Assembly: GCF_000721265.1 (NCBI RefSeq)
Contig: NZ_JOFZ01000004.1
Span: forward strand, 567,734-631,733
Reading direction: 5' to 3'
From: Streptomyces sp. NRRL F-5126
GTDB lineage: Bacteria > Actinomycetota > Actinomycetes > Streptomycetales > Streptomycetaceae
DNA: 64,000 bases
The position numbers were made by a program, and so were the translations under genes. Under the pieces are notes generated by a model. It was not told the DNA's origin and searched no databases. It saw only the letters and a list, made by a program, of their open reading frames with translations. Shown here one piece after another: positions 26,129-36,870 of this stretch (within the stretch, counting starts at the first letter, position 1; each line of letters opens with the position of its first letter).

Positions 26129-28006
26129 CTAGCGCCCCGCGAGCGAACCGCCTCCCTGGCCACGGCCATGACCGTGGCCACGGCCGTGCGCCGCCGGCTG
26201 CGGCGTGAGCGTCAATGTCTGCTCCGCCGCCGTGCGCGCCCCGCCGACGCTGCTGCCGCTGGTGTCGGTCCAGGAACGCACCGGCGTCGTCTCGGCAAGC
26301 CGGCCGGCGTGCGACGACAGGCCGATCACCAGGCCGCTGTACCGGTTGACCAGCCGGTACGTCCTCGCGGATCCCTTGCCCGCAGGCGTGCTGGGAATGA
26401 CGAACCACTGCTGCCCGACGGTCGGGCCTGCGGACGGGGCGGCGGTCACGGTGGGACTCGCGCCCCAGGCGCGGCCCGCCGTGGAGGTCGAGTCGACGCC
26501 CAGCAGCCCGCCGGTGGCGGCGTTCGTGATGCGGTACGAACCGTCCCCGTCCGGCGCGAACGTCCACGCGTCATGGCCGGAACCGGTGGCCCAGGCCCGT
26601 GACGTGGTGGCGGAGCCGTGGGCAGCCTGGGCCAGGAACCGGCCGTCGCCCGACGCGATGCGGTACGTCCCGCCGGACCTCACCGGCGCGGCGGGCGCGG
26701 ACGAACCGATCGTGACGTTCACGTACTCGCTGGAGGAGCCGTCCGAGCAGCCGAACGAGCAGTACGAGCGGAACGTCCTGCCGACGATCGCTGAGCTGGT
26801 CCTGTTCGTGCCGTCGAGGAACCAGCGGTACCAGGACGCCGTGGTGTAGCCGCTGCCCGTGTCGCCGATCGGGAACCACTTCTGCGTCGACAGGTCGCGG
26901 CTGGCGTAGTAGTGCTGCGGTTCCGAGCCGTCCTGGTTGACGGCCTGCGGCTCGCCGATGTACAGCCCCAGATAGGCGTCGTAGGTGATGTCCATGACGA
27001 ACAGCGGTGACGTGGGCGGCATGGTGCCCGCGGCGACCTGCTGGCTGACCGTGCCGCTGTTGTGCGGGTCGTACTCCTTGGCCGTGGGCGTGTAGCCGGT
27101 GGTGCTGCCGGCGCCGACCGGCACCATGTTGCTCTCCTTGCCGCCCACCCCCGGCTGCGACCAGGAGCCGTCGTACCACTTGTGCCACGAGCCGGGCGCC
27201 ATCTTGGCGGAGATGGGCGCACGGGCGACGTGGGCCTGGAAGGCCTTCCAGGTGCCGCCCTTCTCCACGACCCGCGAGCCGTAGTAGACGTAGAAGTACC
27301 CGGAGGCGGTATCGACGAACAGCCGCGGGTCGCCGTCGCCGTAGTAGTACGTCTGCTGCGGGAAGGCGTCCTTGTCGCCCCGCACGGTGCTGTACGGCGA
27401 GGTGATGACATGGTTCTTGATGGTCCAGGTCCTGCCCTGGTCCGTGGAGAGCGCGAAGTCGATCGCGTCGTAGTGGATGCCGTCGCCGAACGGCTGCGGT
27501 GTGAACTCGTTGTGCACCAGGCCGTACCAGTCGCCGGTGTCCGGATCGACCCACACGCCTGCCAGGTCGCAGAAGTTGCGCTGCGAGTAGCTCGATCCCG
27601 CGGGCGGGAAGGTGGCCTCCTTGCCCGTCGGGCTGTTGTTGCACCGCGAGGTGGTGTCGTTGTTCCTGTCCTGCGGATCGGCCGGGTCGGCGGCGTCGCT
27701 GATCGCGCTGGAGCGGGTGGCGGTGTCGAAGTCGCCGCCGGTGAAGAAGTTCCACTGGCGGCTCGCGGTCGCGCCGTAGAGGGAGTGCGACTGCTGGTAG
27801 TAGAAGGTGCCGTCCTTGTCGATGTAGGAGGCGGCCGGTGTGTCGTCGGGGTTGCTCCAGGTGCCCTTGGCGCCCACGGTGACGGTGTACGTGGGGGAGG
27901 GGCCGGACGGGGCGGCCGACGCGGGAGGCGTGACCGCCATGCCGCCCACCAGGGTCAGGGCCGTGGCGACGACGGTGCCGAGCAGTGTCTTGCGTTGAAC
28001 TGCCAC
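26129..28006 (-). CDS. secreted beta-propeller-like protein with C-terminal ricin-type lectin domain
   Basis: A 625-residue protein with a Sec signal peptide (KTLLGTVVATALTLVGG, cleavage near ASAAPS). Residues about 45-440 contain repeated Asp/Trp-rich segments such as LSTDQGRTWTIKNH and YYGDGDPRLFVDTASGYFYV that suggest a bladed propeller of the sialidase or GH43/GH93 kind; I cannot name catalytic residues. Residues about 460-600 form a ricin-B-like domain (YRIASGDGRFLAQA, YRITNAATGGLLGV, YRLVNRYSGLVIGL). The extreme C terminus is an odd His/Gly-rich tail. GTG at 28006 follows GAAGGAG. It is likely an extracellular polysaccharide-active or polysaccharide-binding protein. Confidence 0.7.
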   Translation of the reverse strand: MAVQRKTLLGTVVATALTLVGGMAVTPPASAAPSGPSPTYTVTVGAKGTWSNPDDTPAASYIDKDGTFYYQQSHSLYGATASRQWNFFTGGDFDTATRSSAISDAADPADPQDRNNDTTSRCNNSPTGKEATFPPAGSSYSQRNFCDLAGVWVDPDTGDWYGLVHNEFTPQPFGDGIHYDAIDFALSTDQGRTWTIKNHVITSPYSTVRGDKDAFPQQTYYYGDGDPRLFVDTASGYFYVYYGSRVVEKGGTWKAFQAHVARAPISAKMAPGSWHKWYDGSWSQPGVGGKESNMVPVGAGSTTGYTPTAKEYDPHNSGTVSQQVAAGTMPPTSPLFVMDITYDAYLGLYIGEPQAVNQDGSEPQHYYASRDLSTQKWFPIGDTGSGYTTASWYRWFLDGTNRTSSAIVGRTFRSYCSFGCSDGSSSEYVNVTIGSSAPAAPVRSGGTYRIASGDGRFLAQAAHGSATTSRAWATGSGHDAWTFAPDGDGSYRITNAATGGLLGVDSTSTAGRAWGASPTVTAAPSAGPTVGQQWFVIPSTPAGKGSARTYRLVNRYSGLVIGLSSHAGRLAETTPVRSWTDTSGSSVGGARTAAEQTLTLTPQPAAHGRGHGHGRGQGGGSLAGR

Positions 28007-28124
28007 AGGTACTCCTTCTCCTTCGCAGGGGGCCGCGCCGGCCCCTCGTTGTGCGGTGCCGGCCCGGCGTCGGCCGGGCACGGGTGGGCGGCTTGCCGGG
28101 CAGGGCCTTCGTGCGTCCCCGCCG

Positions 28125-29948
28125 TCATCCGAACGTCTCGACGTACTCCTCGGCCGGGCCGAGCTCCGGGCCGTCGAGGAGCGCGAGGTGGTCGCCGCGC
28201 CGTTCGAGCTCCAGCACGGTGAGCGTGTTGTGCCCGGTGTGCAGGAAGGGTCCGGGCAGGTAGAGCGCGGTCTGCGGTCCGACGTCCCAGTAGCGCCCGA
28301 GCAGGCTGCCGCCCACCCAGACGAAGCCCTTGGTGAATCCGGGCAGGGCGAGGAAGGTGTCGGCGGCCTCCGTGACGTGCAGGTCGGCGGTCGCGAATCC
28401 GGCCGTGCCGCCAGGCGGCGCTGAGGACACGGCGCGTGCCGTGTCCTGCGGCGCCCACTCGTCCAGTGGCAGCCTGTACATGGTCCAGCCGTGCACCAGG
28501 CGGCGTTCCACCCGTACGCCCCCGAGTATGCCCTTGCCCTGGCCCAGCAGCGGGCCGTAGTTGATCCGTCCCTGGTTCTCCACCAGCAACTCGAGCCGTA
28601 CGCGCGTCCCGTTGCCCGACAGGGTGAACGCCGCGGTCTCGCGGTCGAGCACGGCGACGGGCCGGCTGTCCGCGAATACCTGCGCGCGGTCGTGCAGGCC
28701 CGTCACGGTGATCTCGTGCTCGCCGGGCGGCAGCAGCGGCCGGGCCTCGTACAGCACCAGGCCCGCGGACTGGCCGAGTTCCTCGAAGCTGAGCGGGCCA
28801 GGCGCGTGCACCGGCTCTGACATGGTCCGCAGCGCCTCCAGCAGCGCCGCGCCGCGCGTCACCGGCAGGGTCCGCGGCTCCAGCCTCGGTGGATCGGCGG
28901 GCGGCGGTGGCGCGGGGACACCGTTCAGAGTGGTCAGCCTCTCGCGCAGGGCGAAGAACTTGGGCGTGAGCGCGCCGTGTTCGGCGATGGGCGCGTCGGA
29001 GTCGTAGCTGGTGACGGTGGGCCGGATGGCCGCACCGTCATGATTGGCGCCGGCCCACAGCCCGAAGTTCGTGCCACCGTGCGCCATGTACAGGCTCACC
29101 GACCCGTCGGCCGCCACGACGCCTTCCATGGCGCGTGCCGCGCTGCCGGCCGACCTGACATGGTGCTTCTCGCCCCAGTGGTCGAACCATCCGCCCCACA
29201 ACTCGGCGCACAGGAAGGGCTCCCCGGGGCGCCGCGAGCGCAGCAGCGCCGCCGCGTCCCTTGGCCGCGAGCCGAACGTCACGGCCGCCAGCTCGTCGGG
29301 GAGTGTGCCGCCGTCGAGCATCAGGGGAGTCGGGCCGTCGGCCGTGTAGAGCAGTTCGGTGATGCCACGGCCGACCAGGGCGTCGCGCACCCAGCGGACG
29401 TACGCCTCGTCGTCGCCGTAGCTGCCGTACTCGTTCTCGATCTGCATCGCCACGATCGGCCCGCCCCTCGCGGCCTGCAACGGTGCCAGGCGCGGGAGGA
29501 GCTCGTCGAACCAGTGCCCCACCGCGTCGAGGAAGGGCGCATGCGAGGTGCGTGGGCGCATGCCCGGCCGTCCCGTCAGCCAGGTCGGCAGCCCGCCGTT
29601 GTCCCACTCGGCGCAGATGTACGGGCCAGGCCGCACGATGACGTCGAGGCCCTCCTCCTGCGCCAGCCGGGCGAACCGTGCCACGTCGCGCCGGCCGTCG
29701 AAGCGCGCCCGGCCGGGCGACGGCTCGTGGAAGTTCCACGGGACGTACGTGTCCACGGTGTTGAGTCCGAGCGCTGCCACTCGCCGCAGGCGGTCCGGCC
29801 AGTGATCGGGGTGGACGCGGAAGTAGTGCAGGGAGCCGGCGAGGATGCGGTGAGGCCGGCCGTCACGCAGGAACACGCCGCCCGAGCGGGTGAGCGCGGG
29901 CGCCGGGTGCTCGGCGGGTGCGGCGGACGCTGGGAGTGGGGCGGTCAC
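28125..29948 (-). CDS. GH35 beta-galactosidase, intracellular
   Basis: A 607-residue protein without a signal peptide. The TIM barrel shows VNTVDTYVPWNFHEP-like residues (LGLNTVDTYVPWNFHEP), the acid/base Glu173 in QIENEYGSYG and the nucleophile Glu249 in FLCAELWGGWFDHWG, all GH35 signatures; beta-sandwich domains follow to the end. It starts with GTG overlapping the TGA of a truncated permease frame (GTGA at 29945-29948), which shows the gene was once the last cistron of a sugar-transport operon. Its promoter is now uncertain because the upstream genes are gone. Confidence 0.9.
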   Translation of the reverse strand: MTAPLPASAAPAEHPAPALTRSGGVFLRDGRPHRILAGSLHYFRVHPDHWPDRLRRVAALGLNTVDTYVPWNFHEPSPGRARFDGRRDVARFARLAQEEGLDVIVRPGPYICAEWDNGGLPTWLTGRPGMRPRTSHAPFLDAVGHWFDELLPRLAPLQAARGGPIVAMQIENEYGSYGDDEAYVRWVRDALVGRGITELLYTADGPTPLMLDGGTLPDELAAVTFGSRPRDAAALLRSRRPGEPFLCAELWGGWFDHWGEKHHVRSAGSAARAMEGVVAADGSVSLYMAHGGTNFGLWAGANHDGAAIRPTVTSYDSDAPIAEHGALTPKFFALRERLTTLNGVPAPPPPADPPRLEPRTLPVTRGAALLEALRTMSEPVHAPGPLSFEELGQSAGLVLYEARPLLPPGEHEITVTGLHDRAQVFADSRPVAVLDRETAAFTLSGNGTRVRLELLVENQGRINYGPLLGQGKGILGGVRVERRLVHGWTMYRLPLDEWAPQDTARAVSSAPPGGTAGFATADLHVTEAADTFLALPGFTKGFVWVGGSLLGRYWDVGPQTALYLPGPFLHTGHNTLTVLELERRGDHLALLDGPELGPAEEYVETFG

Positions 29949-30016
29949 TTGACGGCTCCGGCGGTCAGGCCCGCACGCCGGATGCGACGCAGGGCGAAAA
30001 AGGCGACCACGAGGGG
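29945..30016 (-). pseudogene. C-terminal scrap of a MalG-type sugar ABC permease
   Basis: The last 24 or so codons before the GH35 start read PLVVAFFALRRIRRAGLTAG then AVK-stop. The RGLTAGAVK ending is the hallmark C terminus of carbohydrate ABC permeases of the MalG family. Upstream of about 30020 the similarity stops abruptly and no other permease sequence is present, so this is a deletion scar. The original GTGA coupling to the GH35 gene survives. Confidence 0.75.
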
Positions 30017-30109
30017 GGACGACGGACTTCCGCTACTCCGGCAATTGCGGCAATGAGCTGATCTCCCGGCCTCGGACCTGGGTGCTGACGGCTGAACTAT
30101 TGCAGAGAA

Positions 30110-30123
30110 TGTTATCGATGCCA
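30110..30123. promoter_or_regulatory. LacI-type operator
   Basis: TGTTATCGATGCCA has an ATCGAT core and 10 of 14 positions in symmetry. It lies between the GH35 gene and the divergent LacI gene, in a locally AT-richer stretch, consistent with autoregulation by the LacI protein at 30249 and control of the neighbouring sugar genes. Confidence 0.5.
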
Positions 30124-30248
30124 ATGAGTGGGAGTGCCGAACAAAGCACGCCTCAACCATGGAGCGAGACATGCATGATGGCGATATCATGGGGCTTCCA
30201 CCTATCCGAGTGACCGACGCATCCGACGAGTGGACGAGCAAGGGACCC

Positions 30249-31292
30249 ATGGCGAAGCGCAGTGACGGCGGGGAGCGGCCGCCCGGGATGGCGGACGTCG
30301 CCAGGGTTGCCGGGGTGTCGGCGCAGACCGTGTCGCGAGTCCTGTCGGACCACCCCAACGTGCAGGCCAAGACCCGCGCGAAGGTCCTGGCGGCGGTCGG
30401 CCAACTCGGCTACCGCAGGAACAACGCCGCGCGCATGCTGTCCTCAGGACGCAGCCGCACCATCGGCGTGGTCACTCTCCAGACCGACTTCTACTCGCGC
30501 GCGGCCGTCACCTCGGGCATCGAGAACGCGGCCAGGGCCGCCGGGTACGCCGTCAGCACGGCGACGACCGCCTCCCTCGACACCTCCGCCATCGGCAGCG
30601 CACTGTCCCGCCTCGCCGACCAGGGCGTGGACGGCGTCATCCTGTCGGTGCCGCTCATCCACACCAGTGAACGGATCGAGCAGCTCACCCGCTCCACGCC
30701 CACCGTCGCCATCGACGGATCCCGTACCGACGCCACCGAGGTCGTCGCCATCGACCAGACACTCGCCGCCCGCCTCGCGACGCGGCACCTGCTGGACCTC
30801 GGGCACGACACCGTCTGGCACATCGCGGGCCCGGGCCAGTGGCTGGAGGCCGCGAGCCGCCGCGACGGCTGGCGCGCGACGCTGGAGGCCGCGGGGCGCC
30901 CCGTCCCACCACCGCTGGAAGGCGACTGGTCCCCGGCCTCCGGCTACCGCAGCGGCCTCGTGCTGGCACGCATCCGGGACGCCACAGCGGTCTTCGTGGC
31001 CAGCGACGAGATGGCCTTCGGGGTGATCAGGGCACTGCGCGAACTGGGCAGACGGGTCCCCGAGGAGATCTCGGTCGTCGGCACCGACGACATCGAACTC
31101 GCGGAGTACTGCTCGCCACCGCTGACCACGGTCGCCCAGCCCTTCGCCCGGATGGGCGCGCTCGCCGTCGCGCACCTGCTGCGTCACCTCGCCGACCCGG
31201 GCGCACTGCCGGAACCGGCCTCGGTGGAACCGCGGTTGGTCGTACGCGCGAGCACCGCGCCGCCCTCCCGGGCCCCCGTCCCGCACCAGTAG
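30249..31292 (+). CDS. LacI-family regulator of the GH35 locus
   Basis: A 347-residue protein. The DNA-binding head is MADVARVAGVSAQTVSRVLS with a hinge at NNAARMLSSGRSRTIG; the sugar-binding core includes VWHIAGPGQWLEA, VFVASDEMAFGVI and ISVVGTDDIELAEYCSPPLT. The ATG at 30249 follows AAGGGA; an in-frame ATG at 30159 would add 30 residues without a ribosome site. It is divergent from the GH35 gene and probably regulated the lost transporter operon. A galactoside inducer is plausible from context. Confidence 0.9.
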   Translation: MAKRSDGGERPPGMADVARVAGVSAQTVSRVLSDHPNVQAKTRAKVLAAVGQLGYRRNNAARMLSSGRSRTIGVVTLQTDFYSRAAVTSGIENAARAAGYAVSTATTASLDTSAIGSALSRLADQGVDGVILSVPLIHTSERIEQLTRSTPTVAIDGSRTDATEVVAIDQTLAARLATRHLLDLGHDTVWHIAGPGQWLEAASRRDGWRATLEAAGRPVPPPLEGDWSPASGYRSGLVLARIRDATAVFVASDEMAFGVIRALRELGRRVPEEISVVGTDDIELAEYCSPPLTTVAQPFARMGALAVAHLLRHLADPGALPEPASVEPRLVVRASTAPPSRAPVPHQ

Positions 31293-31340
31293 CGGACACA
31301 TCCTGACCGCTGTGCCTGAGAGCCTGTCCCTCGAACGGGA

Positions 31341-31359
31341 CGACCGCGATGCGCGGTCG
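31341..31359 (+). terminator. 8-bp stem-loop after the LacI gene
   Basis: CGACCGCG (31341-31348) and CGCGGTCG (31352-31359) pair across three bases, 48 bp past the stop codon at 31292. No U-tract. It could also act in the leader of the small frame at 31380. Confidence 0.4.
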
Positions 31360-31379
31360 CACGGAAGGAAGGCGGAAAC

Positions 31380-31535
31380 GTGACGGTGAGGACACGCAGC
31401 GGCCGGCTCGCCGGCAGGGACGCGGCAGTGCGGCCAGGCCCGCCCGAAGCGCCGGGCGGCGTCAACACCGCCCCCGCAGGCGGGCCCGAGCCCGAGTCCG
31501 AGGACCGGCACGCGTGCGCGGCGGTGACACGATGA
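31380..31535 (+). CDS. small open frame coupled to the winged-helix gene
   Basis: GTG at 31380 is preceded by AAGGAAGG at a good distance and opens a 51-codon frame (VTVRTRSGRLAGRDAAV...EDRHACAAVTR). Its TGA (31533-31535) overlaps the ATG of the next gene (ATGA), the usual sign of translational coupling. I do not recognise the peptide; it is Pro/Gly/Arg-rich, and GC bias alone can give such frames. It may be a leader peptide or a short remnant. Confidence 0.35.
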   Translation: MTVRTRSGRLAGRDAAVRPGPPEAPGGVNTAPAGGPEPESEDRHACAAVTR

Positions 31536-32632
31536 CCGTTCTCAGCACCCGCGCCCTGGGCCGCGCCACGCTCGCCCGCCAGTTGCTGCTCGACCGCGCC
31601 GACGTACCCGTCCTCGACGCCGTCGCGCACCTTGGCGGCCTGCAGGCCCAGGAGCCGCAGGAACCCTTCACCGGACTCTGGTCGCGGCTGCGCGGGTTCG
31701 ACCCGTCCGCGCTCTCGGACCTGCTGACCGGCAGGCGCGTGGTGAGGACCCACCTCATGCGCCGGACCGTCCACCTCGTCACCGCCGAGGACGCCCTGGC
31801 CTGGCGATCGCGCCACGACACGATGCTGCGCCAGAGGGTGCTGGGGGCCTACCGCCGCGAGCTCGACGGAGTGGACCTCGACGAACTCGCCGCCGCCGGG
31901 CGGGCGGTCATGGCCGACGGCGAGGCCCGCTCGATGACCTCACTCGCACGCGAGCTCGCCGGCCGCTGGCCGTCGCCGGGGCCGCGGGCACTGGGCGAGA
32001 TGCTGGTCGCCGCACTCATCCCGATGGCCCAGCAGCCACCCCGCGGCCTGTGGCGCACGAAGGGCGCGGTGCGCAACGTCCCGCTCTCCTCCTGGCTCGG
32101 ACGCGAGGTCGACCCACCCGACCGCGGCGGCACCGACGCGGTCGGCAGGCAGCTGGTGCGGCGATACCTGGCAGCGTTCGGACCCGCCGCGTCGGCCGAC
32201 CTGCGCGCGTGGTGCGGCCTGGCGGGGCTGCCGGCCGCGGTCGCCGCGATCCGCGAGGAACTGGTCGCTTTCCGCGACGAGCGCGGCCGGGAGCTGCTCG
32301 ACCTGCCCGGTGCGCCGCGGCCCGACCCCGCGACGCCCGCCCCGGTGCGGTTCCTGCCGGCGTACGACAACGCGCTCCTCGGCTACCAGGACCGCGGCCG
32401 GATCGTCGATGACGCCCACCGCGGCCTGTCGGTCGCCGGCGCCCGCGTGGTCCTGGTCGACGGCAGGGTCGCCGCCACCTGGAGCGTCGAGGCCGGCACC
32501 GTCGCCGTCACACCGCTCGGCCGCTGGTCACCGGGCGAACGCGACGCCGTGGCAGAGGAGGGGCGGGCGCTCGCGTCCTTCCTCTCCGACCACGGAAGCG
32601 ACCGCGTGGAGATCGCCGCTCCTGCCCGCTGA
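31532..32632 (+). CDS. winged-helix DNA-binding protein (HTH_42 / AlkX-YcaQ-related)
   Basis: A 366-residue protein of the PF06224-type family. LDAVAHLGGLQAQEPQEPF, LLTGRRVVRTHLMRRTVHLV and VRFLPAYDNALLGYQDRGRI are characteristic. Relatives include YcaQ, a glycosylase that unhooks interstrand DNA cross-links, and proteins next to antibiotic clusters; this subgroup is commonly annotated only as winged-helix DNA-binding. The start at 31532 has a GGTGA ribosome site and overlaps a small upstream frame. It is followed 100 bp later by a UvrA-like gene, so a DNA-damage or self-resistance theme is possible. Confidence 0.8.
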   Translation: MTVLSTRALGRATLARQLLLDRADVPVLDAVAHLGGLQAQEPQEPFTGLWSRLRGFDPSALSDLLTGRRVVRTHLMRRTVHLVTAEDALAWRSRHDTMLRQRVLGAYRRELDGVDLDELAAAGRAVMADGEARSMTSLARELAGRWPSPGPRALGEMLVAALIPMAQQPPRGLWRTKGAVRNVPLSSWLGREVDPPDRGGTDAVGRQLVRRYLAAFGPAASADLRAWCGLAGLPAAVAAIREELVAFRDERGRELLDLPGAPRPDPATPAPVRFLPAYDNALLGYQDRGRIVDDAHRGLSVAGARVVLVDGRVAATWSVEAGTVAVTPLGRWSPGERDAVAEEGRALASFLSDHGSDRVEIAAPAR

Positions 32633-32732
32633 ACGTGTGCCCGGCACGGCGGGACCGCCGGTTAGGCTCGTAGCCGGCCGACCGGGCCCCGCCTCGTAGC
32701 CGGTACGGCGCCGCCTGAGAGAGGGAGACACG

Positions 32733-35189
<2,457 letters not shown>

Positions 35190-35228
35190 GCGCGGATCAC
35201 CGAGTCTGCCGCGAGCAGGCGCGCCGTG

Positions 35229-36173
35229 TCAGCCGAGCGGCACGTCCTGGGAGCGAGACGGTACGGCGTCGAGCGCGGCGAGCGTCGCGTCGTCGAGCGC
35301 GACGGCTCCGGCGGCGACGTTCGCCTCCAGATGGCCTGTGTCCGCAGTGCCCGGGATGAGGAGCACGTTCGGGGAGTGGTGCAGCAGCCAGGCCAGGCCG
35401 ACCTGCGAGGGGCTGCGGCCGAGCGACTGCGCGGCGGCGAGTACCGCCGGCTCGTCCGTCACCTTCGGGAACCCGGGGAACGCGCTGCCGAGCGGGAAGT
35501 ACGGTACCCAGGCGATGCCCTGCTCGGCGCACAGGGCGAGGATCTCCTCGTCCTCGCGGGCGATGAGGCTGTAGCTGTTCTGCACGCACGCGATGCCCGC
35601 GGGCATCGCCCGGCGCAGCACGTTGGCGGACACACTGCTCAGGCCGATCGCGCCGATCTTGCCCTCGTCGCGCATCGCGGTCATCACCGCGAGCTGGTCG
35701 TCGAGGCCGACCACCTGGTCGCCCTCGGCCCGGATCCCCGGCCCGATGTCCGTGCGCCGCAGGTTCACCACGGGGACGCGCTCGACGCCGAGGCTCTTCA
35801 GGTTGTCCTCGACGCTCGCCCGCAATTCCTCGGGCCGCTGGGCGAGGCGCAGCGGGCGGGGGCCGCCCGGGTCGGGCGTGGCGCCGACCTTGCTCACGAC
35901 GAGCACGTCGTCCTCGGGGCGCAGCGCCTCGCGCAGCACCTCGTTGGACAGGCCGTCGCCGTAGAACTGGGCGGTGTCGATGTGGTCGACGCCGAGCTCG
36001 ACCGCGCGGCGCACCAGCGCGACGGCCGCGGCGCGGCCTTCCCGCACGCGTTCGAGCTGCATGGCGCCGTAGCCGACGCGTGAAACGGTCCGGCCGGCGA
36101 TCAGGCCGGGGCCGCCTGGGCGTGCGGCGCCCGAGGCCGTGGTGCCGGGGGAGGAGGGGGTGCCGGTGGTCAT
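35229..36173 (-). CDS. aldo/keto reductase
   Basis: A 314-residue TIM-barrel NADP(H) oxidoreductase. DTAQFYGDG holds the catalytic Asp and Tyr, VVSKVG the Lys, and IGLSSVSANVL / LLIPGTADTGHLEAN the cofactor-binding end. The position usually held by the catalytic His reads VVNLRRTD, as in a subgroup of actinobacterial AKRs. ATG 36173 lies 7 bp after AGGAG; a GTG directly before it is less well spaced. It is divergent from a TetR gene with two palindromic operators between, so it is probably induced by that regulator's ligand. Confidence 0.88.
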   Translation of the reverse strand: MTTGTPSSPGTTASGAARPGGPGLIAGRTVSRVGYGAMQLERVREGRAAAVALVRRAVELGVDHIDTAQFYGDGLSNEVLREALRPEDDVLVVSKVGATPDPGGPRPLRLAQRPEELRASVEDNLKSLGVERVPVVNLRRTDIGPGIRAEGDQVVGLDDQLAVMTAMRDEGKIGAIGLSSVSANVLRRAMPAGIACVQNSYSLIAREDEEILALCAEQGIAWVPYFPLGSAFPGFPKVTDEPAVLAAAQSLGRSPSQVGLAWLLHHSPNVLLIPGTADTGHLEANVAAGAVALDDATLAALDAVPSRSQDVPLG

Positions 36174-36208
36174 CACAGAACTCCTGACACGTGAGATGAT
36201 AGGGGAAG

Positions 36209-36257
36209 CGGAGGAACCTCCGTTAAGTCGACTGTAGCACTACCGGAGGTGCCTCCG
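36209..36257. promoter_or_regulatory. two perfect TetR operator palindromes
   Basis: CGGAGGAACCTCCG (36209-36222) and CGGAGGTGCCTCCG (36244-36257) are perfect 6+6 palindromes with centres 35 bp apart. The second overlaps the ribosome site (GGAGGT, 36245-36250) of the TetR gene itself, so the repressor could block its own synthesis at the promoter. Confidence 0.85.
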
Positions 36258-36259
36258 TT

Positions 36260-36847
36260 TTGATTCCGCCGGAATCGACGCCAGCACGCCCGCTCCGCAA
36301 GGACGCGCGGCGCAACCGCGAGAACCTCCTGTCCGCGGCCCGGGCCGCCTTCACGGCGGCGGACGACACCGTCCCGCTCGAGAACATCGCCCGCGACGCG
36401 GGAGTCGGCATCGGCACGCTCTACCGCCACTTCCCCACCCGTGAGGCACTGGTGGAGGCCGTCTACGCCGCCGAGCTGGACGACGTCACCACGAGCGCCG
36501 GCGCCCTGCTCGAAGAGCACCCGCCCGACGTCGCGCTGCGCGCGTGGACCGACCGCTACGCGCAGTTCGTCGCGACCAAACGCGGCATGGTCGACACCCT
36601 CCGTGCCGGCTGGGCCTCGGGACGGATCGCGACGCCGACCACACGGGAGCGCGTCACCGCCGCGATCGCGACGATCCTCGAAGCCGGGGCACGTGAGGGC
36701 ACACTCCGCGCGGACGTCGAGGCGGAGGACGTCACCACGATGCTCCTCGGCGTGTTCCTCGCGACGGCCGCGGGCGACAGCCTCGACCGCACGAAACGCC
36801 TCCTCGACCTCGTCGTCGACGCGGTCCGCCCGCGACCCGGCCGATGA
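36260..36847 (+). CDS. TetR-family regulator of the aldo/keto reductase
   Basis: A 195-residue protein. DNA-binding region: RRNRENLLSAARAAFTAAD, VPLENIARDAGVGIGTLYRH, FPTREALVEAVYAAEL. The C-terminal helical domain belongs to the SACE_7040/TetR_C type. No ATG or GTG fits; TTG at 36260 is used because GGAGGT lies nine bases upstream. The rare start codon together with the operator overlapping the ribosome site should keep expression low. Confidence 0.85.
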   Translation: MIPPESTPARPLRKDARRNRENLLSAARAAFTAADDTVPLENIARDAGVGIGTLYRHFPTREALVEAVYAAELDDVTTSAGALLEEHPPDVALRAWTDRYAQFVATKRGMVDTLRAGWASGRIATPTTRERVTAAIATILEAGAREGTLRADVEAEDVTTMLLGVFLATAAGDSLDRTKRLLDLVVDAVRPRPGR

Positions 36848-36870
36848 CACACCGTTCGGCGTCCTGACGT

